From Candidatus Poribacteria bacterium (GTDB lineage: Bacteria; Poribacteria; DTPJ01; WJIO01): DNA of 23,201 nucleotides. The translations under genes and the position numbers were made by a program. The DNA lies in assembly GCA_014730235.1 (NCBI GenBank), contig WJIO01000136.1, forward strand, positions 1 to 23,201, read 5' to 3'. The notes under the pieces are model-generated. The model worked only from the letters and a program-made list of their open reading frames with translations, was not told the DNA's origin and searched no databases. Positions 8,101 to 16,500 of this stretch are shown in pieces. The stretch's first letter is position 1. Every line of letters starts with the position of its first letter.

Positions 8101-10194
8101 GTGTCCTACCAGCATGTCCGGTTTTATCTCCAATGCTGTCATGAGGGTATTCATGGCCCAATCGGCAGCCAGCACAGCCTGTACTGCACCATCTGTTTCC
8201 CATATATATTTTTCAATTCTCTTTTTCTCTTCGTCGGTGAAAGCGGGAGGGGGGAAGATTATATGGCTGGGAAGATAACTGTTACCCAACTGTATAGCTG
8301 CCTGATCTACAGTATCAAAAAACTCTCTAACATCGGGGAAATGGATACACAAATCAGAAAGCATGTTTAGGTATTGACTTCCTTCGCCAGAAAACATGAA
8401 AGCCAACTTGCCTTTTTCTGTTAAAGGTTCCTCAAAATAGAAAACACCATTCATGTATTGTATTTTCTTACGTTCTGGATCGTCCAGACGCTTTAACGCC
8501 AATTCTAACTTTTCCTTAAGATCTTCCGGAGATTCAGCAATTAAAGAAAGCCTATAAGGTACATCAGTTATATCTGAGTTCAACGTATAAGCAAGGTCTC
8601 TGAGCAAGAATTCCGGTTTTTGATCCTCCTCAATCCAGTCTGAAATGTATCTGTGCAATTTCTGAGCTTTTTCAGTAATTTCCTGACGAGATTGAGCTTG
8701 TAATACCAGAACTTCGCTGTCCCATTTATACAGCAGACTTTCATCTTCTTTTGAATTTACATATTCCTCAATTATAACATGACCATTTACACCGCCAAAC
8801 CCAAAGGCATTAACACCTGCACGTCTGGGCGTTTGCTTGCCATGAATCCAGGGGCGCGTCTCAGTATTTACATAAATGGTAGACTTTGACCAATCTATCT
8901 CAGAACTGGGTTCATCGCACTTTATAGAGGGAGGAAGGACTTTATGGTATAAGGCCAGAGCTGTTTTAATGATACTTGCCGCACCAGAAGCAGGCATAGT
9001 ATGACCTATCATGGACTTGACCGACCCCAAAGCGCATCCCGGAGGGATATCTGATTCACGTTCACCGAAGAATTCATACAAGGCTTTGAGTTCAACAGAA
9101 TCACCCACAGGAGTTGCTGTTCCATGCCCTTCGATAAGCTCAATGGAGTTGGGATCAATTCCTGCCATTTCGTATGCTCTTGACAAAGACAATAATTCTC
9201 CATCCAGATGCGGGGCCAGAACGCTGCCACTTCGCCCATCGCTGGAGGTACCTACGCCCTTTATGACGGCATAAATCCTGTCTCCATCTCTCTCAGCGTC
9301 TTCAAGCCTCTTCAGCACTATTATCCCAAGTCCTTCACCCGGGATAAGACCATCAGCTTTTTCGTCAAAGGGACGAATTTCAGAAGTGCTGGACATCGCT
9401 CCCATTTTGTCAAAAACCATCAAGAAAGCAATATTCATACATACATGAACGCCACCGATTAAAACTGTATCACTTGTTCCTGTTAGCAGATCCCGAACTC
9501 CTAAATCAGAAGCAATTAACGCAGAAGCACAGGCTGCATCAACGGTGAAGTTAGAACCCATAAAATCAAGACGGTTAGCAATACGTCCTGTAGTCATGTT
9601 GGGTGTCATGGAGAGAGCATTTTCAGGGCTGAAATTGGGCAAGCTTGATCTAAGGGCTTTTCTGATATTATCTAAATCTTCATCTGTATGCTCTGGATGC
9701 AGTTCCTTTAATATCCGAATAACTCCCTCAATTCCTGCTGTGTGTTGAAGGATGTTTGTATTACCATGACCAAAGTAGTTACCCCGACCCAGTATTACTT
9801 TTGTTTGCTCTTTTTCCAGTAAACCCTTGGGGTAACCTGCATCTGCTAAAGCCTCATAAGCCATTCGAAGAGTCAAAAACTGATCTGTTTCTCCACCAGT
9901 TACAGCTACAGGCATTATGCCATATTTAAGGGGATTGAAGTCAATAAAATCTTCGATATAACCACCGCGCTTGCAGCGAAGCTTATTTTCAGTATTCGGG
10001 TTTTTATCGTAAAACACCTCTGGATCCCATACTTCCGGATCAACTTCACTTATTGCATCGGTCTTTGATACTATATTTTCCCAGAATTTCTGCAGATCAG
10101 GAGCTCCGGGATAAATACAGGCCATACCAATAATAGCTATATCTTCCTTTGGTAGAGAGAATTTTGATTTTTTTTGCTCTTCTTGCGAACCCAT
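5122..10194 (-). CDS. Megasynthase B: KS-AT-DH-PPTase iterative PKS/PUFA-synthase-like protein
   Basis: A 1690-residue type I synthase subunit. The ketosynthase (about 16-478) has Cys222 in DAACAS, His357 in EGHGTAT and His398 in KSMIGH, so it looks active rather than a chain-length-factor type. The acyltransferase (about 595-905) has GEGSQ at 603-607, Ser699 in GHSTG and His812 in AYHTP. An acidic linker (about 985-1060) leads to a helical stretch EYMKTMEQFLEVQEHVM (1065-1081) that precedes the ACP in PfaA-type proteins, but no ACP follows. A double-hotdog dehydratase (about 1105-1410) has His1139 in DHTIGG and Asp1326 in DPVLLDCAAQ. The C-terminus (about 1445-1690) is an Sfp-type phosphopantetheinyl transferase with GRP (1530-1532), IAHS (1550-1553), GIDIE (1569-1573) and WCAKEA (1612-1617). 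AAGGAG 7 bases upstream supports the start. It probably condenses and dehydrates chains held on the ACP of megasynthase A or on the discrete ACP, and activates both carriers. It differs from an enediyne PKS, which has ACP and KR in the same chain. Confidence 0.93.
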   Translation of the reverse strand: MGSQEEQKKSKFSLPKEDIAIIGMACIYPGAPDLQKFWENIVSKTDAISEVDPEVWDPEVFYDKNPNTENKLRCKRGGYIEDFIDFNPLKYGIMPVAVTGGETDQFLTLRMAYEALADAGYPKGLLEKEQTKVILGRGNYFGHGNTNILQHTAGIEGVIRILKELHPEHTDEDLDNIRKALRSSLPNFSPENALSMTPNMTTGRIANRLDFMGSNFTVDAACASALIASDLGVRDLLTGTSDTVLIGGVHVCMNIAFLMVFDKMGAMSSTSEIRPFDEKADGLIPGEGLGIIVLKRLEDAERDGDRIYAVIKGVGTSSDGRSGSVLAPHLDGELLSLSRAYEMAGIDPNSIELIEGHGTATPVGDSVELKALYEFFGERESDIPPGCALGSVKSMIGHTMPASGAASIIKTALALYHKVLPPSIKCDEPSSEIDWSKSTIYVNTETRPWIHGKQTPRRAGVNAFGFGGVNGHVIIEEYVNSKEDESLLYKWDSEVLVLQAQSRQEITEKAQKLHRYISDWIEEDQKPEFLLRDLAYTLNSDITDVPYRLSLIAESPEDLKEKLELALKRLDDPERKKIQYMNGVFYFEEPLTEKGKLAFMFSGEGSQYLNMLSDLCIHFPDVREFFDTVDQAAIQLGNSYLPSHIIFPPPAFTDEEKKRIEKYIWETDGAVQAVLAADWAMNTLMTALEIKPDMLVGHSTGEFCAMVASGILELDPENTRESLVGYFESFAELSRTTDTSKLANAVMIAVGANLEKVSSLVEQVSGEIYVAMDNCPHQVVAVGTEEAGLELEEKLKNKGLLYEKLMFDRAYHTPMFADVCEMMKKNFQQWTFNKPKTKVYSCTTTQPYPDDPRKLLDLTIEHWMSPVEFRKTIDSMYEDGARIFVEVGPRGNLTAFVDDILRGKEYLAISANVQRRSGITQLNHLIGILAAHGVPMKLEYLYKRRSPNSLSMNFLEDRNQFKYVEPGTMKLNINFPNFDLDNYSPPEKDIKEETPPEIDVNKEVEVKHSIEPGHSELIEEAEQYQEIDEKPQQMPAFDEEMEYQITPTENSNPVPVEESDFILSEYMKTMEQFLEVQEHVMQAFLDGNENNEFDATSESDQERSAVYPFIGEVISHTPGQEITILKKIDLDEEIFLLDHTIGGQMSVDETLTVPPIIPLTFSMEIMAEIAALLQPGKILTGMKNVQATQWIMIEENEPVFLEISAKKQPSKDNEFKTQIRNLGVDPGVDLSTIPVVTEGVMVFSDEYEIPEQPYEFSPDEIGEPKITANQLYEDRYVFHGPKFQGVKSIDKYSSKGIEATFESLSTQNFFRSIPNPYMLTDPVLLDCAAQIFGYWSFEQLDRGNVVFPVGVDHMQIFNNKLPPGQNAKCRVRIKNVNPMTVKMDADIIAPDGNLWIRMSGFKDWRFYFRYRNLVDFGKFPGRIVASKSFSDLARCLQEDMASLKETSIYCFLIDIPYSDLERFWTINIIHQILSRNERNYYKTLNWTEDKKYEWTLGRMAAKDAVRVYINQNYGLQIFPADIEIIKDQYGRPMVEGYWSNSIDAPPVLSIAHSKDIGVAVAGDNNLMLGIDIEAIAKRDPGFEKLAFTQEEIVMLESADSEQQKIEMQTMFWCAKEAVAKALGRGFMNSPRDIVISGYSGCNVGKNIEVIETEIRGKLLNEFPKYASIKVKVYTKRHNEFILGVTNASVD

Positions 10195-10276
10195 TAAACA
10201 CTCCTTAAAAGCAAAATTATATTTTAAAATGTATTATGGATTTATTTGTGGTTGGGGAATATGATATCATTAACCT

Positions 10277-10329
10277 AAAAAAGATTATAAGCAAGTTTCA
10301 ATTTTTGAAACTTGCTTATAATCTTTTTT
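10277..10329. terminator. Perfect 25-bp palindrome between the two megasynthase genes
   Basis: Two perfectly complementary 25-base arms (10277-10301 and 10305-10329) surround a 3-base loop. The outer ends are A6 and T6, so a transcript from either strand forms a long AT-rich hairpin ending in a U-run. It lies about 200 bases after the stop of megasynthase A and about 80 bases before the start of B, on the minus strand. It may attenuate or process the message between A and B, or be the end of a mobile element. The gap has no other gene. Confidence 0.6.
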
Positions 10330-10400
10330 AATTAGATTTTTTGATAATATGAAATATGGATTTTCTGCTAAGATAATATTCATGGGTGTTTAGCACTTCC

Positions 10401-10440
10401 AATCCCCTTAAATTCCCCTTTGGAAAAGGAGAACCTGTAG
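10401..10440. repeat. Palindromic dispersed-type repeat (AATCCCCT family)
   Basis: AATCCCCTTAA is followed by a 9-bp stem with one mismatch (10413-10421 with 10425-10433). A related copy lies at 5085-5115. The rest of the gap between 10195 and 10525 is AT-rich and apparently non-coding, apart from an inverted copy of AAACTTGCTTA at 10500-10510. Confidence 0.5.
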
Positions 10441-10525
10441 AACCACTTACGGCAAAGTTTTACAACTTTATACAGTAAAAGACCTTTAAAAAATTAGTTA
10501 AACTTGCTTAATTGGCAATTTATCT

Positions 10526-13500
10526 TTAAACCCTATTATGGCTTAGACGGTTTAAGGCTTTACTGCAAATAAGCTCCATACCTTCCATTAATCCCAAGAG
10601 TTTTCCATCTTCACCAAAGAATACGAGTTTATTGGATAAAACATTTGTTACGGGATTAGCGTTTATGTGTATCTGACATTCTACATCCTGGTTGGCCATA
10701 GAACCAAACCTTCTGAAACGACTCATACGGGAAGGTAAAGGAGTCATATCAAGATTTTCACGAGTCCAAAGGATAATAAGCTGAAGTCCACTATCTGTAA
10801 TTACAGGGTCAATAATCCATTTAGATTCTGCTGAAAGACCTGATACACATTCTTCCGGTCTGGAAGCATTAACTTTTGCAAGAATTCCATTAGAACCTAT
10901 ACTTTCAATATCACTGATGCCCTTAAATATGCCTTTTTGAAACAGAATCTGATTATAGGCTGTTTCTATATCCAACGGATAAGATCGCTGTTCCTCCAGA
11001 TAAATTGACATCTGATGAATTTTCTCTGGTGCTTCTTTCTGAAGCTTTACCTTTGAACGATAATGAGCACGTCCTGGTTTGTCGGTTATTGCTGGTAGTA
11101 TATTAACCTCAATTTCCAGTGTATTCAGGCTTTTTGTATCATAGGTACTATTCATTGGCAAAATAGGTTTTGCCACAATCTTTATATCAGTTTCTTTGTT
11201 ATCAACGACAATTCCCTGAAGAACCTGTAAATCACTAACCTCTGTAAGGTGATAACCTTCCCATCCTATCATAGCTGCTTCGGACATAAGTTCCAGACCA
11301 ACAGCCATAGGGAACACAGGTTTATTATCAATTTGATGGTCATTGAGATATAAATCTCTGGATATATCGAGCTTTCTTGAGATTGTTATTGAACCATCAT
11401 CTTCACGAGTTATTTCATCACCGGTACTTATTAATGGGTAGATATTTGAGACTGATTTATCAGTCGGAGTATTTTGCTGATTTTCTTCCTGATTAAGTCC
11501 TGTGCTTCCGGGTCTGAGGGCATCCCAGCCTTTACCCCCCAGAATTATTTCAACTTCACCTTTTGCACCATATTTTATCTCTTCATCCAGCTTTTTGGGG
11601 CCTATGGAACTTGGAACCAATTCCACACCCCTTAAGGCAAACTGCTTTTCCAATTCTGATGATACCATACCACCCTTAGATCTGGCCCAGGGTCCCCACA
11701 TAGTAGACACAATTCTTCCAGGCCATTTTTTGTCCAGGTATACAGCCAATTTGTTATAAACTTCATTGGCTGCTGAATAATCACTTTGTCCCCGGTTGCC
11801 AAAACGACCGGCAACAGATGAAAAGATAACAAAGAAAGACAGGTTTTTAGGCTTTAAGGCTTTGCTTAGGATAAATGCACTGTTTACTTTTGTATCAAAA
11901 ACCCTGTCGAAAGACTCAGGTGTTTTATCTTTGACGAGTTTATCCTCGATAATACCAGCACCATGAATAACGCCATCAAGACGACCATATTCTTTATATA
12001 TATTTTCTATGATACCCGTTACTTTTTCTTTATCTCTGACATCTGCTGATAAATATTCTACTTTTGCTCCTGCGGCTTTCATCTTTGAAAGATTATCCCG
12101 CATTTCACGGTCTTTCATAAGTCGTGAATACTTACTTTCAACTTCTACAGGAGTTACTTTTTCACCAGATGTTTTTATCCTGTTAATAATAGCAGCCTTA
12201 ATATCCTGCATTTTTGTCAGACCAGAAGTATCAGAAGATTCATCCTCTGGCATCGGGGAACGTCCCATCAGAATAAGGTTTGGCTTATAATTTTGTGCTA
12301 ATTTAACAGCTACATCAGCAGTTATTCCTCTGGCACCACCAGTTACCAGTATTACTGATGAAGAATCAATTTTCAGTTCCGGAGTTTGATCCTTATCCAG
12401 ATTTTCTGTTTGCGGAACTAATATAATTCGATTGCCGTCGGAATATCCAACCTCAATCATATTATCATCGCAGGAGATCTCTTGCATAAGGGTTTCTACA
12501 CGTTCCGGAGCAGGCATTGTCTTTGGTAAATCAATAGCTCTGATGCGAACTTTTGGCCATTCATGGGATAATGCTTTGACAAAACCCGTTATACCACCAT
12601 GACCGGGGAAAAATTCATCCGCATTAATAGCAGCAAACGTTCCTCCCATTTCACTTACAGACATGAAGAAAGCATCAGACGAATCAGCAGAATCTCTCAG
12701 GTCTTCACCAAAGGCTTTGGCAAAATAGAATAAACTCTTAACTGATAAATTGAGACTTTGCTGCCAGTTATCAAGAGTCATACCAGGGAAAGAATAACGC
12801 AAACCCTCTTTTTTATTCAAAGGCAAAAAGCTTATAAAGCCACCGACAGAACCATGATTTTCTTTAACAGCTTCTGCAAAACTTGAAACGGCTTCCCAGT
12901 TTCCAAGATTAACACTGTAAGTATTATCATCAAGACGCTTAATATCTTCATCAGAATACCTTACAACAATCGTAGTTTTTCCGGTATTGCGTAAAGATTG
13001 AGATACAGCGGCTGCGATACCATTTTCATCATCAACAAGGATTAAGGGTTTATCTGAAAGAGTTATTACATGTTCAGACTGAATAGGCTTTTCTTCAGTA
13101 ATGATTTTATAACGACCTACGGTATCCTTTTGTTCTGTGATAATATCAGTATCAGAAGCTGTTTTATCTATGTAATCGGTTGCGGTTGCTGTATCCGGTT
13201 TTGAAATTTCATTTTTTTTTAGGACTTCGTCCTCTATTGGTACTTCGTCTGTACTATTGACTCGCTGATCTATCCAGTCAATGATCTCTCTCAAAGTCTT
13301 AAGGCTTGCCAGTTCTTCCAGTGTTTCATTATCTTGCATATCGGATTCTTGGCCAGCAGCTTCTTCCAGATTATAGAATTCCTGGGAACTACCAAGAATT
13401 TCTATCCTCTTAATGGAATCAATACCCAGATCAGCTTCCATGTCCAGATCAAGATCCAGCATTTCTTTCGGATAACCAGTTCTTTCACTTACAACATCGA

Positions 13501-16500
13501 GTAATTTTTCCGTCAGTTCTTCTTTTGTTAATCCCAATTCTTTCTGCTTTGTTTCTTCCTCTGTTACCTGCGGTTTTTCAACTACCTGATTAACGGGTTG
13601 TGAAACTTCAACCCGGGGTTGTTGAATAGAGGTAGGAGCAGGAGCTTGTGCAGGAGGAACATCTGCAACAGGAGTTTCAGGTATTATATTTGAAACCGGG
13701 GGATTTACGGGCTGCCCAGGAGGATTGTTATTCACAACAGGCTGAGTAAAACTGCTAAAATTAGTATGACTACTTTTTTTAACATGCCCGTTTTGCAGAT
13801 AAGTCATCATTATGCTTTTTTGAGTGTCCAGAAAACGATTCATCAACTGCTGATATTGCATCATAACCTGAGTTGAACCGTTATTAGACGCTTTTACTGT
13901 TTTCTGCTGTGCTTGATTTTGAGATTTAACCTGTTCCTGTATCTGTTGAGAACTGTTAATACTGGAACTTTCGGATAGGGAGTTATTTTGCTGGTTTTTC
14001 ATATATTCTTGCCTCTCCACTTTTTCATTTTCGTCTACAACCTTTACCTTAATATTAGGGAATACGGGATCGGGTTGATTGGCTTTTGAAATAGGTTTAG
14101 CTCTATGTCCATTAACAAGCCAGGTAGTAGGAGATACTTCTTTTTTATCAACGCTATCAAGAGAATTAAGGTTCAGAAGCTTTACTTCACGCACATTGTA
14201 AAACCTATCCAGATTGACATTTATACCTTGAGTTATCAGGCGACCAAACATGTGCTGAAGTTGTGTTATACCGTTTCTTGTATGCTGATCAGACGCTACA
14301 GCCAGATGTGGTTTTTCGGATAATATTTTGTTCGTTAATTTTGTCAGGACACTTCGGGGACCGACTTCAATAAAAACTCTAGCACCGGCTTCATACATAT
14401 TTTGAATTTCCTGAACAAATTCAACAGAACTAATAAGGTGTTTTACTAAGGTATTAGCTACAGCTTCCGTTTTTTTCGGATATAGTTTTGCTGTAACATT
14501 TGAGAAAACTTTTTTTTCTGGTGCCGATAATTCGACTTTATTCAGGAATTCTTTGAGAGGTACTCTGGCTTTATCAACAATTGGTGAATGAAAAGCACAG
14601 GCAACAGGTATTACCTTTGTGCGGATTTCTCTTGATTTAAATTCTTTAACAGCTTTAGTTATACCTTCTATTGTGCCTGATATAACCGTCTGGTCAGGAG
14701 AATTTTTATTTGCTATATAAACGCCATTTATGTCTTCAATAATTTCAGAAACCACAGGTACATCGGCATTTACAGCCGCCATTGTTCCCGGATCTTTACC
14801 TGCGGATTTTATAATAAAGCGTCCTCTGGCTTCTGATATGTCTATTAATACGTTTTCATCAAAAACACCAGCCGCCCAAAGGGCCACGTATTCACCGTAG
14901 CTATGACCAGCCAGAAAATCAGCCTTTAGCCCAAATTCATTCAACAATCGATACATGGCCATAGAAGCTACCCCTACAGCCGGCTGGGCAATATGGGCTT
15001 GTTTAAGCTTTTCTTCCCTGTAAGTTTTTTCTTCCTCAGAAAACCAGGGTTGAGGATATATATATCTTGATAACGGGGCATCAAGGTTTTCGTGTAATAA
15101 CTTATTTGCTAATTCAAATGATTCCCGAATTTCAGGGAAATCAAGGCTTAAATCAAGAAGCATATTTACATACTGAGAACCCTGTCCCGGGAAAAGGAAT
15201 GCAATTTTAGTATCATTCTTTTCTACTATGGGATTTTCGGTGAAAAAGATCCCCCTTGGATCGTCTATATCCGAATTGTTTTTCAGTGATTTCTGGGCTA
15301 TAGCGGCTTTTTGTTTCAGGTCATCAATTGAATTTGCTATTATGGCCAGGGAAAATTTAAAGGGTTTATCTCTATCGTTTTTATAAACAGAGTATGATAT
15401 GTCTCTAAGATTAATATTATTAGAGGCTTTTTTAATCAATCCAATCTTTTCTGATATTTCCTGTCTTGATTCACCTTTCCATATGAAGAGTTCACTGGGC
15501 CATTTTTGTTTTGCGGATTTATAAATATCACCATTTCTGTAACCATTATATTCTTCAATTACTGTATGAAAATTTGTTCCACCGAAACCAAAAGCACTGA
15601 CACCAGCTCTGCGAGGATGATTATCCCCTAAATCCAACCAGGGACGAACCTGCGTATTTACATAGAAAGGACTTTCAGGGAAATTAGCGTCTGGATTAGG
15701 ATGATCTACGCCAATAGTTGGAGGTAATACTTTGTGATGCAAAGCCATAGAAGCTTTTATTACACTTGCAACCCCAGCCGTACACTTGGTATGTCCGATC
15801 ATAGATTTAACAGAACCAATAGCGCAGTTTTGTTTTTCAACATTATTTTCATTAAAAACTTTACTCAAAGCCTGTATTTCTGCCTTATCACCTACAACAG
15901 TACCGGTTCCATGAGCTTCGATTAACTCAATGGTAGTAGGTGATACATTAGCTTTTTCATATGCACGACGCAGGGCTAAAGCCTGACCATCGGGTCTAGG
16001 GGCAGTCATGCTCTTATCCCTGCCATCAGAAGAAGCACCGACAGATTTGATTACAGCATATATCTTATCACCATCCCGCTCAGCATCCTCCAGACGTTTG
16101 AAAATCATCATTGCTACACCTTCACCCAGCACTATACCATCAGCTTTTTCATCCATTGTTCGACATTCTCCAGTCGGAGATAGGGCCATAGTTTTGCTGA
16201 AGCACAGGAAAGCAAAGGAATTCTGCATGGTATCAGCACCACCGACTATTACCATGTCGCTGTTATGAGTATTAAGCTCTTTTACAGCCAGATGTACAGC
16301 AGCAAGTGACGATGCACATGCAGCATCAACTATATAATTTTCGCCACCAAGATTAAAGCGGTTGGCAACACGACCGGCGGTAACATTTGCCAGTATTCCA
16401 GCAAAGGAATCTTCAGTCCATTCGGGTAAATTATCCTCAAAGTGTTTTAATACATCATTGTAAGATTTACCAAATAAAGAAGGCATAGTAGAACGAGCAC

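Noticed and set aside
8730-10150. KS of megasynthase B as a chain-length factor
   Set aside because: Cys222, His357 and His398 are all present, so it should be a catalytic ketosynthase.
5122-10194. Enediyne PKS, suggested by the fused C-terminal PPTase
   Set aside because: Enediyne synthases have KS-AT-ACP-KR-DH-PPTase in one chain. This protein lacks ACP and KR, and no enediyne partner genes are in the window.
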